Counted from the first letter of the stretch, positions 43,866 to 57,300 are shown. The stretch: DNA of 64,000 nt from Liolophura sinensis (GCF_032854445.1 NC_088300.1:57884984-57948983); one strand, 5' to 3'. The notes: generated from the sequence alone by a model not told the origin. Made by a program: numbers and translations.

Positions 43866-44753
43866 AGTTTTGTAATGCTTGACCATTTGGAAAAGGTTTC
43901 CTTTAATGTTCCCAGATGTTGATAATTTCGCAAGGTAACTTTCTTCCAAACCGGCGACCGACCATAAAGAAAGGAAAGCTAAATTTCCCGCAACAAGTTG
44001 GAACAAAAAGCTGCTTTCTGGAACTCTGTAAAATGGTCCTAGTTAATTAAGCATATATACTTGTAACAATACAGGTACTTCAAAGATCTGTTTACCGTAT
44101 CTTTCTTGTGTAATGTGGACAGCACTTGTTTACCCGAAAAGACATCCATACAAATCACAATACATATAATGTGGACAAGGCATAAAGAAGGAAGTGGTTG
44201 TGTGTCACCGAAATCATAGAGAAGCGTCATCATCAAGTTCGCATGTTTTAAATCTCAGACGAATGGAAAGTAGCCTCGTATAATCAGTTTTTATGTATGG
44301 TCTTCCATACAGTTCGACTACATTGAACTTCCTGCATTCTAATAAAGCTGTTTGTTGCACGCATTTGCAAGTTCTGGAGATGATCTTTCTATGATTAAAA
44401 CATTAGCTTAAAGGTTAGCCGATTGACTTACAACGTTCCCGATGTATCTTTATTGAAACGATTTTCTGCAAAGATTTATTCTGTCTTGACAAAGATATAT
44501 AGTATCCAGCTCTATGTGTATATATAGGTAGAATCTTACAAACAGCTGCTTATTTGTTTTCAGTATGGATATCCTCAATTCACACTGTTCTTTCGTGGTT
44601 ATCCTCATAGTATTTTTGGTACGCTTTTATGATGTTAAGGTACGAAATAACTATTCACTGTCCTTAAGATGAAAATATATTTTTATACTTTTATGAATTG
44701 TTTACCAAGTTTATTGTTTATGAAATGTTTACCAAGGCAGTATTTTTCGTTAA

Positions 44754-45048
44754 CAGGGATTACACTTTCTGAATATAACACAGATTATAGTGCTGAAATT
44801 CAGCAGAGACCCCTGCAGGTTTCGAACCAGCGACCTCAGAGTTAGACATCCAAATCGCAAGCAATACATGTCAACCGTCTAGACCACTCGACCAACAGGC
44901 CTTCCACGAAAATACAAGGTAGTTGACTGTTGGACTTTACAGCGAACATGCATTACCCCCTCTGATGATCAGATATGACGTCACTCCCTAAGGGAGTGGT
45001 CTCAGCCAAATTTTAGCACTAGCGCTATATTCAGAAAGTGTAATCCTA
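44754..45048. mobile_element. TTAA-flanked MITE (piggyBac-like ends) with an internal Pol III promoter
   Basis: TTAA at 44750-44753 and again at 45049-45052 brackets 295 bp. The left end is CAGGGATTACACTTTCTG plus aatata; the right end, reverse-complemented, is TAGGATTACACTTTCTG plus aatata. The inverted repeat extends in weaker form to about 60 bp (agtgctgaaatt / agtgctaaaatt). TTAA target duplication is the hallmark of piggyBac transposons. The interior holds a tRNA-like unit on the minus strand (44905-44800). No transposase is present, so it would move only with a helper. Confidence 0.75.
44800..44905 (-). repeat. tRNA Leu/Ser-like unit inside the MITE
   Basis: TGGTCGAGTGG (44892-44882) is a perfect A box, and GGTTCGAAACC (44828-44818) a perfect B box. 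The gap of about 53 bp is larger than in a standard tRNA and fits a long-variable-arm type. Stems are not convincingly paired, so this is a tRNA-derived repeat rather than a tRNA gene. Confidence 0.65.
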
Positions 45049-45059
45049 TTAACGATAAT

Positions 45060-48000
45060 ACTGTTACTTAATCCACTTTCTAAAATGACATCTGTACCTA
45101 TCTGTTTACCAAGACGTCCGTAAGCTTGGGACATTAGTACAGATAACCATTATCTAACCCAGCCCTTCACTCCCAACGGACATTTTTAGTCTCACAGAAA
45201 GGTTGCTTCTGCCCCTCTTCCAGTGGGATGAAAAATTCATGAACTTGTTTGTACCCATCGGGTGTACCAGTAGTGATTTTATGCTCGAAAGAAACCCTAT
45301 AGACATTTGCGAAGACAGTCAAATCAAAAAGACGATTTTACCAATTATATAAATACAGACCAGATTGAGCTACCAACTCGCCTAACGAATACTATAACTT
45401 CATATATTAGATATTACTGTAGCTTCTTGTTTTGTGTAGATTAAGATATAAAATGGAAGTGATCTCAAAATCGGATCAGCCTATATACGGGGGCTCGGTT
45501 GTCGAATATGATGTAAAGAGAAGATTAAGACTTGTAAAACTTGAACATGTTACATAAACCATTATATATCTGATAGGTTATCTATAGATCTTTCACAGCA
45601 TCACGTTTAAAGCTCTGTACACCCTAAAGGGAGGCAGACCTAATTTTTTTCTCCATCAACGTTCTATTTGTGATGGAGCACACTTCGCTTGGAACAGGGG
45701 TCAATTTTTTCACAGTTATACATATTCACACCGGATATAAGCGGAAGAGGCCTGGCACATCTCAGACATGCGTATATGGTTCAAGTACCATTAACCCAGT
45801 AAGACAGGATATACACTGTCGAGTAATTTTCTGAAACTGATGATGCGGCTTGGTGAGCCATCAAGCACATGTTTCGATCCTTCCCGAAACGTGACAAAGG
45901 AAAACTTTTTGATTAGAAGAAATTACAACCAACCCCGGATCGTGTCAGGAATTCCCAAAATGCAAAGTTAGACGTGTAAAAGACAACAATGATTCGAGAC
46001 TGTTTCCGATGCCTTGGCGCCAATATACATGAAAACCTATTTTCAAACGGCATTGATCAAAAACAGCGAGTTGTTCTTGGAAGCGTTATAAACGTTTCAG
46101 CGAAAACAGCCACTGGGATGAGCGCATGAAACTTTAGCAAAGGCATCTGTGAAGAATTTTAGTTTCCTTAATTTTTATAATCTGAGTAGATGTATATATA
46201 CAGTGTCACCCACATGGCAGAAGAAATCCGAGTTTTCGCATATCCTTTATTTGTATAGGAAACTTTGAAACATTAGTTTGTCTGCATGTAAACAACCATC
46301 AGAATCGCTTTATATACACGGAATCTCCATCGTAGTATAGGCCATTTCCCAGAAAGAAGCTATAATGAGGCTTGATTAAGCACACGTAAACCTTGACACC
46401 CTTAATTAATGTAATATTAATTCAGATGTACGAAGATTAATTTAAAAAGTACATTTTGTACAGAGGAAGTGTAACTTTTGGAAACTTTAAGTTCTTCACA
46501 TAAAACCATCACAGTGAAGCAGTGAAACTAAAATTAGTTATTAGTTAACAGCCTGGACATTAAAGTATAGATATTCTGTTCTGGAACAGCATTGTATAGA
46601 GGCTGATGCAAACTAAGCGAACCACACAGTCCAAAACTCTAGACATATTAGAACGACATATATTTCAAATAATGCATGTCTGTACCTATAGGTTGAATTA
46701 CCACAGTCCTACGAGCATGATCATTGTATATTCACAAACCTAACCTGTGCAAACAAATGTGTGTTTGATTTATCTTTTCACCGATTTCTCACATGTGCAA
46801 ACCTTGATGAGGGAATGGGTTATTTCCAAACGCTTGGAATACACGGTACCAGAATGTCCAAATCTTTCTTGTTGTGTGTTGTATCATAAGTTTAAGACTA
46901 AATTACATTCCAGTCTCAGAAGCTTTATTTATTTATTAATTTATTCAGGTTTGTTTACACAGGATAAACTCTTATAGTTAAGAGAAAACATAATAGCTTT
47001 TATCCAATAATTTACACATATACTGTTGTCAGCTTTCAGTTATTATACACATCCCTGTAAAACCATTAACTTTATGGAACTGACCATCTATAGTAAAGCC
47101 AAAAAAATTCTCAACACCATCAGCTGCTGGATTTACCTGTCCACAGGTATAACGTGATGGACGATGACCATTCGAAACTAATACTTCTGATATGATAAAA
47201 CAAGTAGCATTCTAGGTGTTTTAGCAGCTAAAACATTTTTGAAAGGCTTTTCTGGCGAGTGTGATAATGGATTGCAAACATAGGAAGTCAATAACGACTA
47301 TAACCTCTAGGGCGGCTGTGACAACTACACAACATCTTCTTATAGACTGGAAAACGTCTTCGAACACTTAAAGCTGAAGTCGTTGCATTGTCCAAGGAGT
47401 CTTCTTGCCAGCTCGTCGCAAATGTGTTCACTCGGTGATGTCGGTCCAGGGCCATATTACTGCAGTTTTCTTAGTGTGGAGCTCGTATTTTTGGGTCATG
47501 AGATGTCAAGCATTTTTTTTTCAACTCATTTTAAGCAGATTTTCGTTGAAGCATACTTAAATCTAAAGCGTAGAACATAAAACAGGGTAACTCAGAGTAA
47601 TACATAAATGAATTACGTCATTAGCTTTAAATCAAAAATGATTGTCAAAAGTCAAAAACTGATTGAACCTCTGTTGGTATGGTATGGGTCTATTGCCCTT
47701 TTCATTGGCATCTGGTTATAATAGCATTCCCATGTTGATCACGTAACCTCTTTACTCGCAGTTGTAAATGAGGCACACTTGACCCATAAAACCAACAGTT
47801 TGCATTGAATACTTGCGGCTGGCTCAAATGCTATTGAGTAGTATATCGGTAGATTCCGGTTGCGTGTGCAACTGTAAAGGCCCAGTGTTGACAAATCGTG
47901 GACGACGACAAAGGAGCCCATAAACTGGGACGTGGCCCAGTCACGTCGTCACTTTGCAAACGGATGTGCATTGAACAGACGCTTCCCGTTCTTTGTTATG

Positions 48001-48420
48001 ACACGGTTTAAAAGAGAATTTGTCGTCTGTTTTTTTCCTAGAGTTTTAGTATCGAATTCACGACTGATATGTTGGCGTGTTCAATTATGGACAGTTTATG
48101 ACAGAGTAGGCCAAGAAACACAACAGAACCCATAACGATATGCACTTAATTGAAACAGAAGCGTAACTGAATCTCCTGATTTTAGATTGGTGCAGTGAAT
48201 TTGAACTCTGACGGCTAGGATAATCTAGAAACATCTTATTACCGTTACTCGAATTGATATCATACTTAATATATTGACAATTTTCTGAGGTAAATATCAT
48301 TCAGAGTGTCAGAACTATATGATGGTGTTTGATCTCCAGAAACTTGATGTGATGTTGCCCCCAGTTTTGAGGATTTGGTGTTTTCATAACATGTACATGT
48401 ATATCACATTTAGCCGTTTT
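45060..48420. other. Intergenic, nothing recognised
   Basis: No conserved ORF, RNA gene or clear repeat family. Only scattered short ORFs with stop-rich surroundings. Confidence 0.5.
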
Positions 48421-48429
48421 ATGGTAGTG

Positions 48430-48965
48430 TTTATTCAGTGTGTTTGGCGTTTAGCGGCATGAAGATAAATATGATTTTGCATGTGTGGTGTTTGGCGGCA
48501 TGAAGATAAATGTGATTTGGCGTGTATGGTGTTTGGCGACATGAAGATAAATGTGATCTGGCGTGTATGGTGTTTGGCGGCATGAAGATAAATGTGATTT
48601 GGCGTGTATGGTGTTTGGCGGCATGAAGATAAATCTGATTTGGCGTGTATGACACTTGGCGGTATGAGAATAAATGTGATGGCGTGTATGATGTTTGGCA
48701 CATGAATATCAGTGTGATTTGGCGTGTTTGGCGTTTGTGGCATGAAGATAAATGTGATTTGGCGTGTATGGTGTTTGGTGGCATGAAGATAAATGTGAAT
48801 TGGCGTGTATGGTGTTTGGTGGCATGAAGATAAATGTGATTTTGCGTGTGTAACACTTGTTGGTATGAGAATAAATGTGATTTGGCGTGTATGGTGTTTG
48901 GTTCCATGAAGATAAATGTGATCTGGCGTGTATGGCGTTGGCAGCATGAAGGCCAGTATGACATT
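48430..48965 (+). repeat. 41-bp minisatellite, about 13 copies, with a decayed right flank
   Basis: The unit is gtgtttggcggcatgaagat followed by aaatgtgatttggcgtgtat and g, with sporadic variants (tggtggcatg, tgacacttggcggtatgag). Copies become unrecognisable gradually between 48965 and about 49200. Because 41 is not a multiple of 3 and the unit lacks minus-strand stops, two overlapping ORFs of 177 and 179 codons appear on the minus strand; these are artefacts. Confidence 0.95.
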
Positions 48966-49364
48966 TGAGGGCATGGAGGTAAATGTTATTTGGTGGGGGT
49001 AGTTTTTGGCAGTGTGAGGATAAATGTGTGTATTTTAGGGCATGGTGGTTAATGTGATTGTTGAGTTTTATTTTGAGGGACGAGAGGATGATTGTGATTT
49101 AGAGTATGGGGTATATCAGATTTAAATGTGTCAGTATAATTTCACCTGGCCTATATAGTGTTTACAGGATGAGGATAATTCTAATTTGGCGTGTACCAAA
49201 TGCTGTGAAGATAAAAGACTTTTAACTTGTCATCTTATACTGCTCCGTTTTATTTTAATTTCACACATTATGTATGCATAAGAGCGGCTTACCATGTGTT
49301 TCTAAGCGATATTCACGTAACGCGTTGACCCATAACACGTATTCCTATAAAACATTTCCCCACA

Positions 49365-49490
49365 ACAACACAAAAGGTTTCCCCCGGGCTCTGCCCGGTT
49401 TCTTCCCACCATAATGCTGGGCGCCGTCGTATAAGTGAAATATTCTTGAGTACGGCGTAAAACACAAATCAAATAAATAAATAAACACAA
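49365..49490 (+). repeat. SINE family A, 3' half
   Basis: 'ggtttcccccgggctctgcc', 'cggtttcttcccaccataat', 'gctgggcgccgtcgtataag', 'attcttgagtacggcgtaaa' and '(aaat)n'. One of the least diverged copies. Confidence 0.85.
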
Positions 49491-51084
49491 CAAAGATTAC
49501 TACAAGACACATTACTACAGCAGACGTCTGTATGAAAACAGACATTGCTCTAACGAATGTTCTTATGACCGATTCAGAATTCAATATGCAAATCATTTTG
49601 GGCTTTGGCCAGTTTAACTGCAAAGATAACAAAAAAGATAACAAGATAAATTTACACATACAGATAATTCATATCCAAGTCTTATTCTGGACAACTTGTA
49701 AGTCCCAAAAGTACTCTTCACATTTACCAGTGTGGACTCCTTTTGGCGCTGAGCATAAGCGTATAAACCAGACATTATTTGGCCACTGTATATTGTGACT
49801 TGGTGGAGGGGCATGCCTTGTGTGTTTGGTGTGGGTCTATTCTATTCCATTCTGTTCTATACCGGTGACGAATCGGAATCTGTATGGCCACATTGGCATT
49901 GATAATTTTTACATTACTGTGTAAGTCTGCGGTTTGAGGAATATCGGTGTGATAATTTGGGTTTGATACAGTGAGGTGATATATTCTATTATAGGAAGAG
50001 AGCGACCAACACGAGAAGTAGTAAAATAATTCCCCTCACTTTCAAACGTTTTCCGATACTGTCCACTGTTTCCATTTCTCAACATTGTACTTAATTAATT
50101 TAAGGAGTGCGGAAGTTTTACCTCAAGCACATCGACTGTGTGGTACGGCATCCTGTGAAGCCTTTGTTAACATGAAGTAGTTAACGCTGATGATCTATCG
50201 AACGACCAGAACAGTAGGCGAATGAGAAAGCACACTTACAAAAGAGTCCGAAGAAGTGGATAGATGGTTTCAGGCAGTGCCTCTCTTAAGGGGTAATTTT
50301 CTGGACGATGTTTATCCCGTCTTTTGGGAAACATTGGCTGCTTGTCAAACTGGACACCTTTACATTGATCTTTCTAAGCTCTGTTTTGATTGGCCTTATC
50401 CCAGACCATTTCGATAAGCGGACAAATAGTTCTGCAGATCTAGTGACAACAATGTTTTCTCTTCTGTCCCAATCCAAGAAGGCACAAGGCGTGATGTGAC
50501 TACAGTCACACGTCAGGATGCAGTTTTATTGATCCACCATCCCAGAGAGCTTCTTTAGAAACAGTCACGACTTTGTTATTAAACGACAAGTTCAGCAGAA
50601 TCTGGACAAAACTATTCATTTGGACCTCGCATGGCAGGTGTTCCTGTGGCAATTCACTGGAATGGCCATCAGCATTAATCAAATGTTCCAAATTCGCCAT
50701 ACCCACTTGCACATGCGTACATCATTATCACACGTGGCTGAAGCTGCCCTAATGAAAATTTCAATTACGTTCCTGTGTATGTAGTTTACTAGTTATGGCA
50801 ACATGAAAGTGATAAAATTCTTCATTCATAAATAAAACTACCTGACTATACAGGCTATACAATGAAGCGGTGAAAATTAACGATTTCTCCCTCTGTATCA
50901 AGTGTTATTTCTCTGAAGGTTACTGACTACTCTGTATCACCAAAGTTTATCTCAGGGGAAAGAGAACCATACAACGGATTAACTGAAAGAATATTGCAGT
51001 ATTTGATTATCTTGGGGTATTTAATCTTCTCACTGAAGTAAGTTTAAATCTAATTCCAATGGCTCAACATATTCAGACATTGGT

Positions 51085-51292
51085 ATTTGCGGTCGCTGTG
51101 AGTTCAAGTCCAGCTCATGCTGGCTTCCTCTCCGGCTGTATGTGGGAAGATCTGGCAGCAACGGATGGTCGTGGGTTTCCCTCCGGGCTCTGCCCGGTTT
51201 CCTCCCATCATAATACTGTCCGCCATCGTATAAGTGAAATATTCTTGAGTACGGCGTAAACCACCAATCAAATAAATAAATAAATAAACATT
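51085..51292 (+). repeat. SINE family A, most of the element
   Basis: 'gcggtcgctgtgagttcaag' (B box), 'tccagctcatgctggcttcc', 'gatggtcgtgggtttccctc', 'ataatactgtccgccatcgt' and the 'caaataaataaataaataaa' tail. It lacks the A-box head. Confidence 0.85.
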
Positions 51293-51534
51293 GGTATTTA
51301 AATACCACATTCACAATAAATGAAAGCTTTTAAAAGTCTGTGAATATACATGTATTTTTAGCAACAGTTTCGGACTATTCATATTCACAAACCCACTAAG
51401 CTTTAGTCGAGAGTTATTTTATTTGTCTGAAAGTGACAGGATTTTAAGACTAGGGTTCGTCATTCTGTTTTGAACTTGCCTTGTTTGACAATTCCAACTC
51501 AAAGCCGGAAATCTTGGGACCAGTGTCAAAGAAT

Positions 51535-51805
51535 CATACCAAAGACTTTTCAAAATGGTACTTGTTGATGCCCCACTTGGCACTCTGCACTGAGAGGTTA
51601 GAGCAGGGAAACAGGAATCTTTGGCCCGATGTCTGTAAAATGTGACTGGGTGGGGTGTAATGTCTTCGGCACCTAAATGGCGGCAGCACTTTGGCGGCAT
51701 GGACTCGCCCTAACACAAGAGGACATGTGCATGAACACACACCTAATGACTCCTCCTCGTCAGATGAAAATTGTTATAAGTACGACGTAAAAACTCAAGC
51801 ATACA
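51535..51805 (+). repeat. SINE family B, diverged copy
   Basis: 'ccaaagacttttcaaaatgg', 'tacttgttgatgcc', 'gaatctttggcccgatgtc', 'gggtggggtgtaatgtcttc' and the 3' end 'gttataagtacgacgtaaa'. I infer the relation to 53608-53925 from the 3' end and overall layout. Confidence 0.55.
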
Positions 51806-53607
51806 TAAGTATACTTAGGCGGACACTGGGGCAGTAAACTGAATGTGTGTGCTAAATTTAAGGCAGTGATCTCTAAAGAAACTTCAAGTTTAACATAAAC
51901 GGCCCAACAAGAGCTGTCAATCGCTCATGCCATTAATACGCTGACGACGATACAGGAGGGGAAATCTTCAAAATTCTATGTCTGCTCGAGGCTGGGAATG
52001 AGTCAGCGCTTCTTAGCAGGTATTTTTACCGTGTGGTCATGAGAGCATCTCCCTAATGTTTTGATTCTCAGAGATACAATCGCTGCATCCTATTGTAGTG
52101 TAAGATAACAACTACTGACAGTAATCGTTTTAAGTAGCGTACATAGAGGTATATATTTTAGGCCTCTTTTTAAGCATATGCAGGGATAGTCGGAATAAAA
52201 CGTTGAAGTAGACTAGAGGCGGGATTTCACCGGTAATACGTGTGGCCATTTGCCAACTATCACACTGCTGCTCTGGTTTTAATCTCTATGCTGTACTTTC
52301 AAATTCTATTTTAAAACAGAACTGACACGAACAACATAGAGTCTAGGCGTCTTAGTAAAATCATATTCCTTTCAAACGTGTCACACACTGTAAGTTTCTG
52401 GTGATTCCGTCGTCAGCGAATATGTTCTGCTTCCATACTAGTAGCGAGGAACACTTCACCATCACTCTGTAAGGGACCCTCTCTAGGACTATGATGTCAC
52501 GTGACTTATCTTGCATTCCTGATGTCACCAGATGGCCGCACTCACGCTATAGGCCTATGTTTTGCTCAGATGATTTTCCGTTAAACACGTCCAAGAGATG
52601 AGTATTTATCGTAACTTCTTAACGAGACTACTGAACTCCACTGCAGATCCAACTACAACTGACTGTTTCACACGTCTTTTTCCACACCTGTTCAGAACTA
52701 CCCATGTGAACTAAAAAACGATACGACCTGTCACGTTATTATCAATATGGGCAATTGGGCCATCAAAATTAAAATCAAAATATCAAAAAATCTAAATATT
52801 TGACGGCATTTTATTCAGGGAAGTAATTTCATTACAGTTTTCAGTGGCCTTTGTACCAAGTTTTACTTCAGTTGAACGTTTTCCTATCAATTCAACAATA
52901 GAAGCCAAAGGCCAATATGGTAACAGCTACATTTTTCTCCCCAACTCTGCTGGCCCGCACTTCGTTTAAATTTGTTTATAAGATGTGCTCGCGCAAAAAA
53001 CGCGTGGCAGCATCCTAATGCTACTGTGCAGACTTGATAAGCAGGACTGACAGTTTGACGTTAATGTTAATAGAGGTAGACAAAGGTAATTGTCTCTTGC
53101 ACTGTTTGTGATACACAAAAACAACCGAACGACGGTTCGCGGAGTACTCACAAACAGTTCTTAAAACAAGCTCGCCTGACATCTCTGATAAAAGTAACAA
53201 AGCCTTTTATCTAACGTAGCTGTACAAATATCTGCGCCTCAACTTCAGTGTTGATTGAATCAAGCAAGGAAAGTTGAAAAGAAGATTTTTTTTTTATTTT
53301 GATAAAAAATTCACGTCAACGGTTACAAAACCCATGCAGATCTTGTTACCTGTCAGGTTAACATTGGCGATGTGCAGGATGAACCAGACAGAGAGTAAAC
53401 CGAAGACCTGGGCGAAGTGTAACAGGGCATGCACCTCCCTGAAAAAAAAAAGAAACTCCGTCTGAAAATCAGTTCACACTCTTTTGTGATGAGGGTTAGG
53501 CAAGACCAGTGTTATTTCAAAATGAAATTATACCATGATGTCATTCAACAGAGACTAACGAGTGTTGGTGGAAAAAAAATGCGTAAAACCTGCCTTATTA
53601 ACTATCG

Positions 53608-53925
53608 GGAACGGCCCCGATAGCTCAGAGGTAGAGCGACAGAATCGGAGGTGGTAGTCCTGGGTCGAGTCACACCTAAAAAGAGGAATTTGTAGCTTCC
53701 TTGCTAGGCATTCAGTAATAGGGGGATAGTGCAACGACTTTTTGACCCGTGTCAGTATAATGACTCGGGTCGGGCGCCTTACTTGCTTTCGGTAAGGCAT
53801 CGGTAAATGAGCGGTGGAAATCCGCCCTGAAACAAGGAGGCACATTACAATCACTCCTTCGTCGTCATATGACTGAAAAATGTTAAGTACGATGCTAAAC
53901 CGCAGGCACTCACTCACTCAACTAC
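53608..53925 (+). repeat. SINE family B, full length with intact A box
   Basis: Head 'ggccccgatagctcagaggt' contains TAGCTCAGAGG, a perfect A box, and 'gggtcgagtcacacc' is a near-consensus B box. Body and tail match 12820-13172: 'agtgcaacgactttttgacc', 'gtcagtataatgactcggg', 'acaaggaggcaca' and 'tgttaagtacgatgctaaac'. Confidence 0.85.
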
Positions 53926-54217
53926 GCGATATTAAGTGATTAGTACCCCGTAGAGTGCGATTGTTTATGTACAGTAAAGTTTTGTACTCGCATCAGGTTT
54001 GCTAGCCTCAAAACACAGGTCAAATGGCACTATAGTCATTCGTCAATCACTGATGCCCCAACAGACCTCTACTCCGATCACCTTTACTCCAACATGTCAA
54101 GTTCCCCAGCTCGTTCCCGCACAAATGCTGTCAAATATCCCTCTGTTTAAACACTTTTTTGTAACGCTCAATTTCTGTAGCCCATTAAGCTATGATAGAA
54201 AAAGCGAGACGAAAGCT

Positions 54218-54347
54218 ATGGAAGACGGATTGGCCACTGCTTTTTTTCATAATTACGCAGATCGAGAAATCGACAATGCGAAATTAATAAATTCCGGACT
54301 AGAAGAGCAGTTAGCACGCGAGATTTTGACAACACCACGAAAATTAG
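54218..54347 (+). CDS. Unrecognised gene, putative exon A with start codon
   Basis: 43 codons plus one base. Upstream is open in frame to 53999, but the ATG at 54218 has the best context. Acidic/amphipathic: LEEQLAREILTTPRKL. Confidence 0.5.
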
Positions 54348-57300
54348 GTGTGTTTATCTGGCGTTCTCAGGTCCTCGAAGCATCGAAGGCGACATGAGTG
54401 CTAATTTTCTGTGGATTTTCTTGTATTCTAGACCGGCTAGTTTTAATAATTCCTGGATCCATCACCCATACCATGAGGCAACAGGCTAATTAAACGTTCT
54501 ATAAGTACATACCTAAGACGTGTGACATTTCTGACCTTGTTTGAGTTATTAACATAGCACAAAAACATATGATTTCAAAAGTTTTAGTGTACTCTATACT
54601 TTGAGGGTTATACTTTGTAAAACTCACCAATCTGCTGTTATAAAGTCAGCGTTTTAAAAAAGCAACTCGTATGATCCATGCTCAGATGCTCAGTCCTTTC
54701 TGATAAAGGTCAAGAGCCATTTCTCTGCCAACAGCCTACCAAAGGGGCATATCAAGCAAATTTATTGCGTGTATTAATGATGTTGAGGAGAGAGTTTTTT
54801 CCTGCACATAGGAATATTATTTGATACAAACACAGACGCCATGATTCAAATATCTGTTCATGTCAACAATATTAGAGCCAGTTGTATTTTCAATTCCTTT
54901 ACGTCGCATTCTTGCGTCACGATAACAGAACAAAAACGGCAATGTTCCACGAAATCAAAAATGTCGAAGTCTAAACAAGTTTTCCAAGTTTGAATGTTAA
55001 AACCCACACAGAGCTACTTGAAAATTTTTACCCTTGGCGTTATTCTCATCTGTCATGTTGCCATCACACTGGAACAGTTATTCATCTTTTCTCAACATTT
55101 ATAGCTTATGCATACATCATGAGTAAGGCTACAAAGTATCCACAGCTTCATCTTTTTGAGAAAGAATGTACTGTCAAGTTTGATGAGCCAAAGCTGATAT
55201 ATCCATCCCCTGGGGTTATGAATATCAAAGTTATATCAAAGTTAACACTGATATCCTTCACAATGCTTTTTGCATTGCATCTTTCCCTTTTTGCTTAGTT
55301 TTTGGTTGAATCAGGCATTTTTGCAGAATTTCGGCCGGTAGGCTAGGTTCTCTGCCATCCTTTGTGGAGCAAATCTGAACTGTTCGACGTTAAAGAGATT
55401 AGCTATTTTCTCAGTCCCAAGTTAAATAGTCACTAGAGCTGATATAAGACACCAATATTTTGTCATATACCGGTAAGCAATGGAAAATTATCCATTCTCA
55501 CCAAATGGTTCGGTATATAGACTTTGGGCTCGTGTGGTGATTTCGGATATTCCCAAAACAATTCCTTGGCTGTTATAATATCGGATAAAATCAAGATTTT
55601 TTGACTTATTCACACTTAATTCAATACGATGTTACAAGGAAAACGTTATGTCTAAAATGTTATAAACTCTGTTGGGAGAATTGAAGTGCTACCATGTAAA
55701 ATCTCCACTGAGGACCACCATTATGATGATACTTAAAATTCCATGAGTTTTAATGTTAAACAAGAATGGAATAAATGTATTCATCATACGTATCATATTT
55801 ATGTTATATAAACATTTTCCTACTTTAAATGCTCTATGATGCATATGTATTGTGCACCCGCATGCAATGACGACATTATACAAGTTTAATTCAGGCTAGA
55901 CAAATCTATAAACCGTCTATGACCAAAGTATTACATGGAGTTAGAATGCACATTCATTCTTTTCAAGCATTAAATCCAGTTCTCTCCGCTGGCTTTAACC
56001 AGACCACTCTTTCCGGTCAATCCATCAGAATTACTGACCTGGCTGAGAGACGTTCCAAACGCACCGTCCGAAACAGAGTTATAACAGCGTTGCAAATGAG
56101 AAGCCTCGACAGATCTGGAATCACTTTGCCGGTAGTACCAGATGAATACATTTATCTGCCTACTGCCGTCATCGAGGTACGTAGAGCGTCAGTCTGGCTT
56201 CCCACTTCTCTTCCTCATCGACTCAAACATGGTGACAAATATTTTCCCCAAATTCCGCCTGTGAACCCGATGTAATATGAATATATCTGGAGGTTACGAA
56301 TAAATAACTGAGACATTGTTTGAGTAAATGGAGCACTATGGTATAAAACATGCTTACACTCAAGCAAACAGTTCTGCTCTAAGTCATTCAGCCACCCATA
56401 ATCTATAGAATACGCTTCCATTTCTGCCAATACGTATTCGTTTTCTTCCCAAACAGCCCTAAGCATTTTCCTCCCATCAATCACTGATGACAAAGTTGAT
56501 TCAGACGACATTTGACCTTGACACTCAAGTGTCAATTTCCCAAGACCTTTTGTCGACAAAAAAATCGCCATTTTTCTTCCTTACTTTTATTTTCCTTCTA
56601 CTTCAAATTTCTTCAACCTATTTACTTCCGGTAAAAAAATGGAACGCAAGAGGGAATGGAATAAGAAATTTATAGCAGTTACGCGGGAAATTTTTAATCC
56701 TTTGTGTGTCTTCCAACTTAATATAGCTAACGTAGAGCTTTGTTGTCATCTAGGCTCTAACTCTGGGGTTTTCCATGCCAGTCTCAATAGTCAGCTACTT
56801 AGCGGTAAAACAAGTCCATGGAATTACGTTAACGAATGGGAATTTTTATACACCTGACACAATAATGATGTGCTTGACGGGGTTTACAATTCTGAAAGAA
56901 AAAAAACAAAACAAAAGTGAGTCTTTCTCTGATTGTTGAATGGGTTAAGGTAAAACTGGTTCAACCTTACTGAGAGAATGAGAACCAGACAACTTTGAGG
57001 AAAGGGCAGTTTTGTTGTCACGTTTTGCCCGAAGGAATATCGAGCATACCAGTGATGACAACTTGTTACTTGTGGGTGAAGGTGAATTGGTGGATAATGT
57101 TCAGGGCCATGTCTTACCATACAAAGGGGTGAAGGTGGGAGCTTATCACCAATGATCTCTCCTCTATAATAAGATTAAATTGTGGACTGGCCACCAAGAT
57201 TTCGTCTGGGCACACTCGTAATCACTCTTGTCCCACAGACGTGAACTTTAAGAGTGTGATATAGGTACTCCCCCAGGTTACAATTCGCTGAAGAAAGGAA

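Noticed and set aside
44800-44905. tRNA-Leu/Ser gene
   Set aside because: A and B boxes are good, but the acceptor and anticodon stems do not pair convincingly and it lies inside a TIR element; treated as tRNA-derived.
48431-48974. Two minus-strand ORFs of 177 and 179 codons rich in His, Thr and Pro
   Set aside because: Both are produced by the 41-bp minisatellite, whose unit has no minus-strand stop in these frames; they overlap in different frames.
53555-53917. 120-codon minus-strand ORF
   Set aside because: It is the antisense of the family B SINE.
56639-56857. 72-codon plus-strand ORF starting MERKREWNKKF
   Set aside because: Good start context, but no donor in a sensible place and loss of protein-like composition after about 20 codons.
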